From Bacteroidota bacterium (GTDB lineage: Bacteria > Bacteroidota > Bacteroidia > Chitinophagales > Saprospiraceae): a DNA stretch of 34,849 nt. Below are positions 1-8,293 of the stretch, one piece after another. The notes beneath the pieces are model-generated. The model worked only from the letters and a program-made list of their open reading frames with translations. It was not told where the DNA came from and did not search any database. The position numbers and the translations under genes were made by a program. Location of the stretch: assembly GCA_024743405.1 (NCBI GenBank), contig JANSWP010000076.1, positions 1 to 34,849 on the forward strand. Direction: 5' to 3'. The number at the start of each line of letters is the position of its first letter. Position 1 is the stretch's first letter.

Positions 1-48
1 ATGAGGTACTAAATTTTGGTTAATCAGCTTTTTGCTTAATTTCATCAT
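1..48 (-). CDS. N-terminus of a transposase (partial, tentative)
   Basis: On the minus strand an ATG at 48-46, directly followed by a second ATG, opens a frame that reads MMKLSKKLINQNLVPH and leaves the window. Taken alone 16 residues prove nothing. The call rests on position: the frame lies about 90 bases inside an element tip that matches the tip beside the transposase fragment at 34719-34847, and it points in the same direction. It would then be the start of the same kind of transposase whose end is seen at the right edge. Confidence 0.35.
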   Translation of the reverse strand, partial: MMKLSKKLINQNLVPH

Positions 49-141
49 AGTTGCAGTGGGTTTGGTGAGTTAAGTAGGATTTTCAAACTTAACTCGCTGC
101 AACTGTTTCACAAAATGTCAATTAACTTTAGACAACTTCAT
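1..141 (-). mobile_element. 5' end of an insertion sequence (partial, runs off the left edge)
   Basis: Several things point to the end of an insertion sequence. Read on the minus strand from 140 inward, the first 17 bases (TGAAGTTGTCTAAAGTT) are identical to those at 34710-34726, where a transposase tail is found. That is what two terminal inverted repeats of one element would show. A minus-strand reading frame begins at 48 and runs off the edge. A stem-loop lies between tip and start codon: arms 50-56 with 97-103 (7 bp) and 67-74 with 88-95 (8 bp). Homology of the neighbouring acetyltransferase begins only at about 142, exactly outside this segment. The family cannot be named from so little sequence. 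Confidence 0.6.
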
Positions 142-462
142 GTTATTAATCCACGAAGTGCAGTTAATCGGCGTAATGAATATACAAGAACATATGTAGG
201 TACGGGTGCAACAATAGGCGCTAATGCAACGATTATTTGTGGCAACAATATAGGACGATATGCATTTGTTGGCGCCGGATCGGTAGTAACTAAAGATATT
301 CCAGATTATGGGCTCGTTATTGGAAACCCGGCAAGGCAAATTGGATGGATGAGTGAATACGGACAAAAGCTGCAGTTTGATAAAAATAATGTGGCGGTTT
401 GTAACGAAAGTGGTCATCAATATAAACTGATGAATTTTTCAATTATAAAAATAAATAAATAA
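115..462 (+). pseudogene. 5'-truncated WbpD/WlbB-type sugar N-acetyltransferase
   Basis: The C-terminal part of a left-handed beta-helix (hexapeptide-repeat) acetyltransferase. From about base 142 the protein reads VINPRSAV, then an acidic/Tyr stretch, ATIGANATIICG, FVGAGSVVTKDIPDY and GNPARQIGWMSEYG. This is the pattern of WbpD/WlbB enzymes, which N-acetylate UDP-2-acetamido-3-amino-2,3-dideoxyglucuronate. Intact relatives have roughly 90-100 more residues before this point, carrying the first helix coils; none of that is encoded upstream. The apparent start at 115 and its first nine residues lie in insertion-sequence DNA, so this is a remnant, cut by the element ending at about 141. The C-terminus is complete. 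It is probably inactive, because these trimeric enzymes need the whole helix. The UDP-glucuronate epimerase gene follows after 5 bases. Confidence 0.75.
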
Positions 463-467
463 CTATT

Positions 468-1469
468 TTGAAAATTTTAGTAACAGGTAGCGCAGGTTTT
501 ATTGGCTTTCATTTAACGAATAGGTTGTTAAATGAGGGATATGAAGTAATAGGGTTAGATAATCTCAATAACTATTATGATGTCCGATTGAAACTTGATA
601 GATTAAGGGAAACAGGTATTGAGCCAAGTAAGGTAGCTTATAATGAACCTGTTAGAAGCGTAAAATATCCCAACTACACTTTTATTCAATTAAGTATAGA
701 AAACGCTGCTAACTTAGAACGATTATTTTCTGAACATGACTTTTCTAAGGTTTGTCATTTTGCTGCTCAAGCGGGTGTAAGATATAGTTTGAAAAATCCT
801 GAGGCGTATTTACAAAGTAATATTGTAGGGTTTTTCAATATATTGGAAGCCTGTAAGCATCACGAAATAAAGCATTTGATTTATGCAAGTAGCTCTAGTG
901 TTTATGGGATGAGTAAAAATGTCCCTTTTTCTGAGGATGAAAAAGTTGACCAGCCTATCTCCTTATATGCAGCGACAAAGAAAAGTAACGAATTGATGGC
1001 CTATACATATAGCCATTTATATAGTTTGCCAACTACTGGATTAAGGTTTTTCACTGTCTATGGACCTTGGGGAAGACCTGATATGGCCCCCATGATTTTT
1101 ACAAATGCTATAATGAAAGGAGAAAAAATAAAAGTATTTAATAATGGGGATATGAGTAGAGACTTTACATTCGTTGGTGATATTATTGAGGGCGTTTTTA
1201 GAATTGTAAAGACTAGCCCGAAGAAAGATTACAGTATCTATAATATAGGAAACAATAAGCCTACAAATCTGATGCAATTTATCAATATATTGGAGACTGT
1301 ACTAGATAAAAAATGTGATAAAGAATTTTTCCCATTACAAGATGGGGATATGAAAGTTACTTTTGCCGATGTATCAAAATTGATAAAAGACTTTAACTAT
1401 GAACCTCAAACACCTTTAGAGGATGGTTTGAATTCTTTTGTTAATTGGTATCGAAGTTATTATAAATAA
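468..1469 (+). CDS. UDP-glucuronate 4-epimerase (SDR family)
   Basis: An extended short-chain dehydrogenase/reductase, 333 residues, the usual length. Rossmann glycine motif G7-S-A-G10-F-I-G13, followed by an acidic residue in LDNLNNYYD (30-38). That segment and the long insert after it are typical of CapI/LspL-type UDP-glucuronate 4-epimerases. The active site is SSSSVYG (141-147) with Y167 and K171 in YAATK. RFFTVYGPWGRPDMA lies in the substrate-binding half. It would interconvert UDP-GlcA and UDP-GalA in the cytoplasm and so supply a hexuronic acid to the polymer. No UDP-glucose dehydrogenase is present here, so UDP-GlcA must be made elsewhere. The start is TTG, 5 bases after the preceding stop; the first residues MKILVTG fit the family start exactly. 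Confidence 0.88.
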   Translation: MKILVTGSAGFIGFHLTNRLLNEGYEVIGLDNLNNYYDVRLKLDRLRETGIEPSKVAYNEPVRSVKYPNYTFIQLSIENAANLERLFSEHDFSKVCHFAAQAGVRYSLKNPEAYLQSNIVGFFNILEACKHHEIKHLIYASSSSVYGMSKNVPFSEDEKVDQPISLYAATKKSNELMAYTYSHLYSLPTTGLRFFTVYGPWGRPDMAPMIFTNAIMKGEKIKVFNNGDMSRDFTFVGDIIEGVFRIVKTSPKKDYSIYNIGNNKPTNLMQFINILETVLDKKCDKEFFPLQDGDMKVTFADVSKLIKDFNYEPQTPLEDGLNSFVNWYRSYYK

Positions 1470-1493
1470 TTTTATATAAAAACATCATCTCAG

Positions 1494-4400
1494 ATGAGAA
1501 TTTTGTTCATACTATTTTTTTGCTATACATGTAGTTGTCTAATGTATGCTCAAGTGCCTCCTATTTCTGCTGCTCAAGCTCAAGCAGAATTGCAAAAAAA
1601 GGGGATTACGGAGGCAGAATTGAAAGCTAAGCTATTAGAGAAAGGAATAAACTTGGATAATATAGATCCTACTAATCCGACTGAAGTGGCTCAAGCTCAA
1701 AAAGCCATCGAAGAGGCTATAAAAGAAATAGAAGCTGAAAAACAACAAGGTCAAGGTAATAATTCAGAAAATAATAAGCCTACTGAAAACCTCAAAGAAG
1801 TAGATTCGATCAAGGAAACCGCCGAGGAAATTAAACAAACTATTGAGGATAAAGTGGAAGACCAAATAGGAAAAGCCTCTCAAGAATCAGTAGAGGAAAT
1901 AAGTGAGGCCGTTGAGGAAGGCAAATCAATTGAAGAAGCCGTAGCAGAAGAAGCTTCTGAATTAATACAGGATCAATTGTCAAATTCAAATATTTATGGT
2001 CAACAGCTTTTTCGAAATAAAACACTTAAGCTATATACAAAATCTGAAGATGTATTGCCACCAGAAACCTATGTCTTAGGTTCAGGAGATGAAATCAATA
2101 TTTCTATCTGGGGAATTTCACAAGCAGATTTTAATTTAGAGATACAGAATGATGGGTATGTATACCCTTCTGGGGTAGCAAGAGCATATTTAAAAGGGTT
2201 AACGCTTAATAAGGCTAAAAGTCTTCTGCGAAGTAGACTATCAAATTTTTATCAATTTCGCCCTGAAGAATTTGAAGTAAATCTAAAGTTTGTAAGAACT
2301 TTAAATGTAAATATATGGGGAGAGGGAATAAATATTGGAAGCTTTAATATCCCCGCTACGAATACCGCCTTCAATGCGCTTGTCGCAGCTGGAGGACCTT
2401 CAGATATAGGAAGCGTTCGAAATATTCAATTAATTCGTTCAAATGGGAATCGAAAAGTTGATATTTATAGTTTTATGAACGATCCAAGCGTCCAAAATGA
2501 CCTTTATCTTCAGAATAATGATGTTTTATATATACCAATAGCAGAAAAGCTGATTACTGTTAAGGGAGCTGTAAAACGGCCAATGACCTATGAATTAATT
2601 GATGGTGAAAACCTATTTCAGTTGATTGAATATGCTGGAGGTTTAAAGGTGAATGCCTATACCGAAATCCTTCAAATTGAGAGGATTCAAAATAATCAAA
2701 GGAATATTATTGATATTAACTTACAAGATTTATTGAATACAAAGAAAGATTTTGTGTTATTGAATGGTGATATTGTTTCCGTTAAAGAAATTCCACGACC
2801 ATTTCAAAATTATGTTGATATAAGTGGTGCAATTGAATTTCCCGGTAGATTTGCTTTAGAATCCGAAATGAGGGTTTTGGACTTAATTAATAAAGGTGTT
2901 TTATTACCTGAGTCAAGAAAAGATATTGCATTTTTATTAAGAACTAATAATGACCAAACAGCTACCTGGGAAAAAATCGATATTAATGAAATTCAAAGTA
3001 ATCCCAACTCTCCAAAAAATGTTATACTAAAGCCTAAGGATAAAATTCAAATTTATGATATAGGAACTTATGTAGATAAATCATCAATCTCTATTTCGGG
3101 AGCAGTAAGGTCTCCTGGAGAGTTTCCATACGATACTAAAGAAACCATAAAGATTGAGGACTTAATATTATTAGGCGGAGGTTTAGTCCCAGATGCTGCG
3201 GAAATAGGATACATAAAAAGAGTTGACCCTACGGACAAGACAAAAAGAGATTATATAAAGGTTAATATTTTTGAGGCGCTATCTAATAGCCAGGATACTT
3301 CAAATAACATGATTTTACAACCACTTGATCAACTGGTTGTATATTCAAAGAATGCATTTCAAGAATTATATAATGTTAGCATTCAAGGAGCAGTGAGAAA
3401 TCCTAGTGAATATGCCTATGATGATGGATTGAGAGTGAGTGATTTAATTTATTTTGCTAATGGTTTAAAAGCTGATGCCACCGATTTTGGGTATATTATT
3501 AGGACAGATATTAATAATTCCAAAATACAACAATATATCCGAATTGATGATTTGAATAAAATTGTAGAAAGTCCAACTACTCCTGAAAATATATATATAT
3601 TGCCAAAGGATGTATTAATGATTTATTCCAAATTAACTTATACAGACGAATCAGTGGTTTCAGTAGAAGGGGCAGTACGTTCACCTGGAGAATATAAATT
3701 TGACCCGACACTAAGTTTGAAGGATGTTTTAACTATGGCGGGCGGGCTAAAATTAGAGGCCTCCCTTAGTAAAATAGATATCTTTAGAGTCATTATTAAC
3801 AAAGATCAGCCAACCAAAACAGTTGTTGCGACCTTGGAGGTAAATGAAAATTATGATATTGCTGCAGGGGGAGATTTAGGGTTACAACCTTATGATAAGG
3901 TTGTTGTAAGAACAGTACCCGACTTTGAATTTCAGAAAATGGTTCGTATTGGGGGGGAAGTAAATCACCCTGGGGTCTATGCATTGACAGGAGATGATGA
4001 TAAAATATTAGATGTAGTCAGGAGAGCAGGTGGTTTAACTGGGGAAGCTTTTCCAGAAGGGACCACTCTTAGAAGGTCGGAAGATGGGATAGGGTTAGTT
4101 ATCACTAGACTCGATAAAGTATTAATCCGCCCTGAATCTAGATTTAATTATATTTTAAAAGAAGGTGATTTGATTGAGGTTCCTAAAAGTAAAGATCTCG
4201 TAACTATTGAATTAGGTGCTACACTTGCTTCTGAATTGTATCCAGAAAAAATCACTTCTGGTGGTAAAATTAGTATGGCTTATAATTCGGGGAAACGTTC
4301 AAATTGGTATGTAAAAGAGTATGCAGCTGGAATAAATCGAAAACAAAGAGCTAGAAAACGCTTTATGTCAGTCGAATATCCAAATGGTCAACTAAAGAGA

Positions 4401-4592
4401 GGCAATATTTTTTTTACACCTAAAACCAGACCAGGGTCAATTGTTTCAGTAGGAGTCAAACCTGAAAAGGTTAAAAAGGAAAAACCTGAAAAAGAGAAAG
4501 GGGAGCCTGTTGACTGGGGACAAGTGGTTCAAAATTCGATTGCTTTAGTAGGTAGTCTTTTGACGATTGTGGTTTTGGTTGATAGGTTGTAA
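1494..4592 (+). CDS. Polysaccharide export protein, Wza/OPX type, with multiple SLBB domains
   Basis: A 1032-residue outer-membrane polysaccharide exporter. A signal peptide (about 1-19, cleavage before Q20) is followed by a Glu/Lys/Gln-rich, probably coiled-coil region (about 22-165). The polysaccharide-export domain follows near 186-255 (YVLGSGDEINISIWG and PSGVARAYLKGLTL). About seven SLBB-like repeats begin near residues 271, 353, 440, 531, 626, 720 and 815, most with a GAVRSPGEY-like turn and an AGGL motif. The chain ends in a basic tail and a hydrophobic helix at about 1012-1030. No lipobox is visible, unlike E. coli Wza. E. coli Wza is about 380 residues with two SLBB domains, so this is a large form, as found in Bacteroidota. 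The next gene encodes the chain-length protein, its likely partner across the periplasm. Confidence 0.88.
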   Translation: MRILFILFFCYTCSCLMYAQVPPISAAQAQAELQKKGITEAELKAKLLEKGINLDNIDPTNPTEVAQAQKAIEEAIKEIEAEKQQGQGNNSENNKPTENLKEVDSIKETAEEIKQTIEDKVEDQIGKASQESVEEISEAVEEGKSIEEAVAEEASELIQDQLSNSNIYGQQLFRNKTLKLYTKSEDVLPPETYVLGSGDEINISIWGISQADFNLEIQNDGYVYPSGVARAYLKGLTLNKAKSLLRSRLSNFYQFRPEEFEVNLKFVRTLNVNIWGEGINIGSFNIPATNTAFNALVAAGGPSDIGSVRNIQLIRSNGNRKVDIYSFMNDPSVQNDLYLQNNDVLYIPIAEKLITVKGAVKRPMTYELIDGENLFQLIEYAGGLKVNAYTEILQIERIQNNQRNIIDINLQDLLNTKKDFVLLNGDIVSVKEIPRPFQNYVDISGAIEFPGRFALESEMRVLDLINKGVLLPESRKDIAFLLRTNNDQTATWEKIDINEIQSNPNSPKNVILKPKDKIQIYDIGTYVDKSSISISGAVRSPGEFPYDTKETIKIEDLILLGGGLVPDAAEIGYIKRVDPTDKTKRDYIKVNIFEALSNSQDTSNNMILQPLDQLVVYSKNAFQELYNVSIQGAVRNPSEYAYDDGLRVSDLIYFANGLKADATDFGYIIRTDINNSKIQQYIRIDDLNKIVESPTTPENIYILPKDVLMIYSKLTYTDESVVSVEGAVRSPGEYKFDPTLSLKDVLTMAGGLKLEASLSKIDIFRVIINKDQPTKTVVATLEVNENYDIAAGGDLGLQPYDKVVVRTVPDFEFQKMVRIGGEVNHPGVYALTGDDDKILDVVRRAGGLTGEAFPEGTTLRRSEDGIGLVITRLDKVLIRPESRFNYILKEGDLIEVPKSKDLVTIELGATLASELYPEKITSGGKISMAYNSGKRSNWYVKEYAAGINRKQRARKRFMSVEYPNGQLKRGNIFFTPKTRPGSIVSVGVKPEKVKKEKPEKEKGEPVDWGQVVQNSIALVGSLLTIVVLVDRL

Positions 4593-4749
4593 GCAGCAGT
4601 GATGATTGAATTTTTCTTTCAAGTAAGATAAGCTTAGATAATCAATTTTTATTGAATTATGCTCAGTGGATTTAGTCTCATAATATTCTGAACTTGCAAA
4701 AAAATGAGGTATTTACAAATTAAAAATTTAAAAAATATCTAATAAAGAC
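4593..4749 (+). other. AT-rich spacer between exporter and chain-length genes
   Basis: There are 157 bases without a convincing gene. Two very short hairpins with T-rich loops can be drawn (near 4605-4622 and 4640-4658), but neither has a strong GC stem. No clear Bacteroidota promoter (TTTG with TAnnTTTG) was recognised. It could hold a weak terminator or promoter, because it is one of the longer gaps in an otherwise tight gene array. Confidence 0.3.
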
Positions 4750-5811
4750 ATGAAGGAACCAAATGAAGAAATTACCTTAAAAGAGTTAATCTTCATATTT
4801 CAAGATTATTTTCGGGAGATTGTTAAAAATTGGAAAATAATTGCTGTGATGGTCTTATTTGGGGCTTTGTTTATGTTATTACGTGCATGGCTTGCTCCCG
4901 TTTCGTATCCAGCAGGTCTAACCTTTATGGTAAATGAAGATGATGGAGGAGGCGTAGGTGCATCTGCAATTTTAGCTCAATTTGGTTTGGGAGGCGGGAA
5001 AGGGGGAGGAAGTCATAATCTGCATAAAATATTAGCTCTTTCCAAAACGCGGAAAATAATTAAGGAGGTTTTGTTTGTAAAAAAAGAAATTTCGGGAGAG
5101 AATGATTACATAGCTAATCACCTAATTCGAAAATATGATTATCATGGAATATGGGACGAAGGGGAAAATGAAGAATTGAAAAATTTTCTATTTAATCATG
5201 CGAATTTTAATCAATTTACTAAACTGGAGAATTTAGTTTTAAAAGTTTTGCATGGTTTAATTATAGGAAATGAAGAGAATCCAGGTATCGTTATCAGCAA
5301 TTTTAATGAGGAAACAGGGATAATGAAAATTGTAGCTAACACTAAATCAGCAGAGCTATCGATTTATCTGGCAGAGATTATTTTTGAAAAGTTAAGTGTT
5401 TTCTACATTGATAAAACGATAGAAAAACAAAAAAAAACCTACGAAGTTGTACAATCAAAAGCTGATTCTTTGGGAAAAGCTTTAAATAGAACAACAGCTA
5501 ATATTTTACAATTTGAAGATACTCATCTTGCATTGACTAGAAAAAAATATTCAAGCGAAAGAATGCGATTAGAACAAGATTTACAAAAACTACAAGTTGC
5601 TTATGCTGAGGTTTATAAAAATTTGGAGATAGCCGACTTTAGTCTAAAGAATAGTACACCTTATGTACAAGTAATTGATAGACCGATTCCTCCAATTAAA
5701 CCAAAAAAAGAAAAGAAACTTATTGCATTAATACTTGGGTGTATTCTAGGTGTTGGATTAGGAGTTACTTTTATTCTAGGACGGAAAATTGTAAAAGATG
5801 CATTAAGCTAA
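4750..5811 (+). CDS. Wzz-family polysaccharide chain-length determinant / co-polymerase
   Basis: 353 residues with the Wzz layout. A cytoplasmic N-terminus is followed by a first membrane helix (about 29-47) and a periplasmic domain with a Gly-rich segment (about 66-88). A helical, charged region spans about 215-290. A Pro-rich motif near VIDRPIPPIKPKKEKK precedes the second membrane helix (about 324-345). It would set chain length by acting with the EpsG-type polymerase and the SLBB exporter. Only about 8 residues follow the last helix, so no Wzc-type tyrosine-kinase domain is attached and no separate kinase is seen in the window. Start ATG at 4750. It stands alone after a 157-base gap. Confidence 0.82.
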   Translation: MKEPNEEITLKELIFIFQDYFREIVKNWKIIAVMVLFGALFMLLRAWLAPVSYPAGLTFMVNEDDGGGVGASAILAQFGLGGGKGGGSHNLHKILALSKTRKIIKEVLFVKKEISGENDYIANHLIRKYDYHGIWDEGENEELKNFLFNHANFNQFTKLENLVLKVLHGLIIGNEENPGIVISNFNEETGIMKIVANTKSAELSIYLAEIIFEKLSVFYIDKTIEKQKKTYEVVQSKADSLGKALNRTTANILQFEDTHLALTRKKYSSERMRLEQDLQKLQVAYAEVYKNLEIADFSLKNSTPYVQVIDRPIPPIKPKKEKKLIALILGCILGVGLGVTFILGRKIVKDALS

Positions 5812-5859
5812 ATTTGAGTTTTTTTAATACTGGTTTTTAGTATAAATTTTTAAAAACAA

Positions 5860-6822
5860 ATGGGGAAAAAAATTTTAGTTACAGGCGGTGCGGGATTTAT
5901 TGGGTCTAATTTAGTAGAGGCATTGCTTAATGATAAACGAGTAGATTTTGTAAGGGTATTAGATAATCTTTCAACAGGATTTAAACATAATATTGAATTT
6001 TTTTTTGATAATGAAAAGTTTGAATTCATAGAAGGCGACATTCGAGATTATTCGACATGTGTAAAAGCATGTGAGGGGATAGATTTAATCTCTCATCAGG
6101 CTGCCCTAGGTTCTGTTCCTCGTTCAATTGAAGCTCCTTTGGTTACTAATGCCGTAAATATAACTGGAACCCTAAATGTTTTTACAGCAGCTAAAGAGTT
6201 GAATGTAAAGAGAATAGTCTTTGCCGCATCTTCATCAACATATGGAGATAATAAGGCACTACCCAAGAAAGAAGAAAATATTGGACGCCCACTTTCTCCA
6301 TATGCAATTACTAAATATGTAAATGAACTTTATGCAAAAGTATATTCTGAATTGTATAATCTAGACTATATAGGGTTGCGTTACTTTAATATTTTTGGAC
6401 CCAAACAAGACCCTAGTGGAGGTTATGCTGCTGTAATCCCTCTTTTTATTAAAGCAGCGTATGAAAAGAAAGCGCCTACTATTAATGGAGATGGATCGTA
6501 CAGCCGTGATTTTACATTTGTAAAAAACGCGATTCAAGCTAATATATTGAGCTTATTTACAACTAGGTCTGAAGCACTTAATCAGACATATAACATTGCA
6601 TTTGGAGAACGAACTAGTTTAAATGATTTATGGAGATATATTCAAGAAAATACAAATAGCAATATATCTGCAATCTATGGAAGTCCGAGGCAAGGAGATG
6701 TTCCTCATAGCCTTGCGGATATATCTAAAGCTGAAAAACTACTTAACTATAATCCTCAATATGATGTCCAAGATGGGCTTAAACAAACTTGTAAGTGGTA
6801 TCTCAATAAAATAAAAGGATAA
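5860..6822 (+). CDS. UDP-N-acetylglucosamine 4-epimerase, WbpP/TviC type
   Basis: An extended SDR epimerase of 320 residues. NAD motif G9-G-A-G12-F-I-G15; NLSTG (36-40); HQAALGSVPRSI (79-90), a segment characteristic of the WbpP/TviC/Gne group; SSSTYGD with Y148 and K152 in YAITK; and RYFNIFGPKQDP. WbpP and TviC interconvert UDP-GlcNAc/UDP-GalNAc or the matching uronic acids, so this gene could supply GalNAc or GalNAcA. It is a different SDR subgroup from the epimerase at 468. The exact substrate cannot be settled by motif reading. ATG start 48 bases after the chain-length gene; rfbA follows 32 bases later. Confidence 0.83.
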   Translation: MGKKILVTGGAGFIGSNLVEALLNDKRVDFVRVLDNLSTGFKHNIEFFFDNEKFEFIEGDIRDYSTCVKACEGIDLISHQAALGSVPRSIEAPLVTNAVNITGTLNVFTAAKELNVKRIVFAASSSTYGDNKALPKKEENIGRPLSPYAITKYVNELYAKVYSELYNLDYIGLRYFNIFGPKQDPSGGYAAVIPLFIKAAYEKKAPTINGDGSYSRDFTFVKNAIQANILSLFTTRSEALNQTYNIAFGERTSLNDLWRYIQENTNSNISAIYGSPRQGDVPHSLADISKAEKLLNYNPQYDVQDGLKQTCKWYLNKIKG

Positions 6823-6854
6823 AAAAACCAAGTCAATAAAAATAAAATAAGGTT

Positions 6855-7721
6855 ATGAAAGGAATCATTCTGGCAGGCGGTTCAGGCACAAGGTTGTATC
6901 CAATAACTAAAGCTATTTCCAAACAGCTTATGCCAATTTATGATAAGCCAATGATTTATTATCCACTTTCTATTTTAATGTTGGCTCAAATAAAAGACAT
7001 ACTAATTATTACAACTCCCGAAGACAATTTACAATTTAAAAATCTGCTTGGAGATGGCTCACAAATAGGATGTCAAATATCCTACGCAATACAACATGAA
7101 CCTAACGGGTTGGCTCAGGCTTTTGTAATAGGGGAAACATTTATTGGTTCTGATGATGTTGCATTGATTTTAGGGGATAATATTTTTTATGGGGCAGGGA
7201 TCCAATCTTTATTGAAAACATGTATCAATCCATTGGGAGGAGTCGTTTTTGCATATCAAGTCAGTGATCCTGAGCGCTATGGAGTTGTAGAGTTTGATGA
7301 AAATAAAAAAGTAATTTCTATTGAAGAAAAACCCAGTTTCCCTAAATCGGATTATGCGGTTCCTGGGTTATATTTTTATGATAATTCAGTAGTAGATATT
7401 GCCAAAAAATTGAAGCCGTCAAAGCGAGGGGAATACGAGATTACAGATATTAATAGGCATTATTTAAAGGCAGGTAAGTTATCAGTAAAGGTTTTTGGTC
7501 GTGGAACTGCATGGCTAGATACAGGTACGTTCGAATCTCTCCATGATGCATCTGAATTTATACGAGTTATAGAGAAAAGACAAGGTATGAAAGTTGGATG
7601 TATCGAAGAAATCGCATTTAGAAATGGTTTTCTTTCTAAAAACGAATTACTTGAACTCGCAAAGCCTCTTGAAAAAAGTGGATATGGTAATTATCTAAAA
7701 AAAATAATTAAAAATAATTGA
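6855..7721 (+). CDS. rfbA: Glucose-1-phosphate thymidylyltransferase
   Basis: 288 residues, the standard RmlA/RfbA length. The nucleotide-binding signature GGSGTRLYP (8-16) is followed by [16 protein letters not shown] (22-37). The metal-site motif ILGDNIFYG has D108, and EEKP and GTAWLDTGT lie in the sugar-binding half. The enzyme joins dTTP and glucose-1-phosphate to make dTDP-glucose, the entry point for dTDP-deoxysugars. The expected partners RfbB, RfbC and RfbD are absent; an IS630-family element follows instead. The VioA-type aminotransferase and GT56-type transferase downstream suggest that the dTDP-glucose feeds a 4-amino-4,6-dideoxysugar. That route needs an RfbB encoded elsewhere. 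Confidence 0.95.
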   Translation: MKGIILAGGSGTRLYPITKAISKQLMPIYDKPMIYYPLSILMLAQIKDILIITTPEDNLQFKNLLGDGSQIGCQISYAIQHEPNGLAQAFVIGETFIGSDDVALILGDNIFYGAGIQSLLKTCINPLGGVVFAYQVSDPERYGVVEFDENKKVISIEEKPSFPKSDYAVPGLYFYDNSVVDIAKKLKPSKRGEYEITDINRHYLKAGKLSVKVFGRGTAWLDTGTFESLHDASEFIRVIEKRQGMKVGCIEEIAFRNGFLSKNELLELAKPLEKSGYGNYLKKIIKNN

Positions 7722-7723
7722 TT

Positions 7724-7763
7724 AGGTACACGAAATATCTGTAGTTATTTTCTTTGTGTTCCT
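7724..7763 (+). other. Imperfect hairpin after rfbA, adjoining the IS630 insertion point
   Basis: AGGTACACGAAA (7724-7735) can pair with CTTTGTGTTCCT (7752-7763) at about nine of twelve positions. The structure starts three bases after the rfbA stop and ends at the TA beside the insertion element. No T-tract follows, so a terminator role is uncertain. Confidence 0.3.
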
Positions 7764-7822
7764 AAGTAGTAAGTCAAACAAATTCTGATAAGTTGATGTT
7801 TAAAAACAAACACATCAGAATT

Positions 7823-8293
7823 ATGAATAAAAAATATATAGTTACCCTTAAAGAGTCTGAGATAGAATCATTAAAAGAGTTGATTTCTACTCGGAGTTCC
7901 AAAAGTAGTGTAGTACTTAATGCTCAAATTTTATTAGCGTCGAATCAGAATAAAGAAAATTTGACCGATACGATAATTGCTCAAAGATATCATGTAAAGC
8001 CATTACGATTACAGCGTATTCGCCAAAAATTTGTTTTGCATGGTTTGTCAATAGCTCTAAATGGTCTAAAACGAGGACCTCAAAAAAGTCGTATCAAAAT
8101 AGATGGCGATGTAGAGGCCCATATCGTAAAATTAGCATGTAGTGAAGTGCCAGATGGCTACAACAAATGGACATTACGTTTACTGGCAGATAAAGCAGTA
8201 GAACTTGAGGTCATTTCAGAGATTTCACACGAATCGGTTCGTCAGGTTTTAAAAAAAACGAAACGAAACCTTGGAAGCATGAAATGTGGGTAA
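7823..8293 (+). CDS. IS630-family transposase, N-terminal part (OrfA)
   Basis: The DNA-binding half of the transposase. The ATG at 7823 gives MNKKYIVTLKESE, the usual IS630 start. The frame is open from a TTG at 7793, but that codon is inside the inverted repeat. A helix-turn-helix region follows (LTDTIIAQRYHVKPLRLQRI), then a linker with LKRGPQK and a second helical region ending in ESVRQVLKK. After the A-run at 8251-8258 this frame reads into residues unlike the family and stops at 8293. The -1 frame continues with NETKPWKHEMWVIPP, which does match IS630 transposases. The zero-frame product would be a short DNA-binding protein, often thought to act as a regulator. Confidence 0.85.
   Translation: MNKKYIVTLKESEIESLKELISTRSSKSSVVLNAQILLASNQNKENLTDTIIAQRYHVKPLRLQRIRQKFVLHGLSIALNGLKRGPQKSRIKIDGDVEAHIVKLACSEVPDGYNKWTLRLLADKAVELEVISEISHESVRQVLKKTKRNLGSMKCG
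8251..8258 (+). other. Probable programmed -1 ribosomal frameshift site in the transposase
   Basis: Eight A residues follow TTT. In the OrfA frame the codons are TTA AAA AAA ACG, so 8251-8257 is a perfect A_AAA_AAA slippery heptamer. A one-base backward slip gives AAC GAA ACG AAA CCT TGG and joins OrfA to OrfB without a stop. From the ATG at 7823 the fused protein would have about 380 residues, normal for IS630. A simple indel in the A-run is the alternative. Confidence 0.75.

Noticed and set aside
118-420. 100-codon minus-strand ORF opposite the acetyltransferase remnant
   Set aside because: It is a shadow of the hexapeptide-repeat gene; the + strand frame has clear family motifs and this one has none.
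3080-4010. Regularly spaced similar segments that might be DNA repeats or an array
   Set aside because: Similarity is at the protein level (SLBB domains) and the DNA has diverged; no CRISPR-like exact repeats were seen anywhere in the window.
5827-5843. Small hairpin ATACT/AGTAT before the WbpP-type gene as a terminator
   Set aside because: Only five base pairs, all but one AT-type at the ends, and a short gap between genes that seem to belong together.
7793-7822. TTG 7793 or ATG 7796 as transposase start
   Set aside because: Both are inside or at the edge of the terminal inverted repeat. The ATG at 7823 gives the usual IS630 N-terminus.
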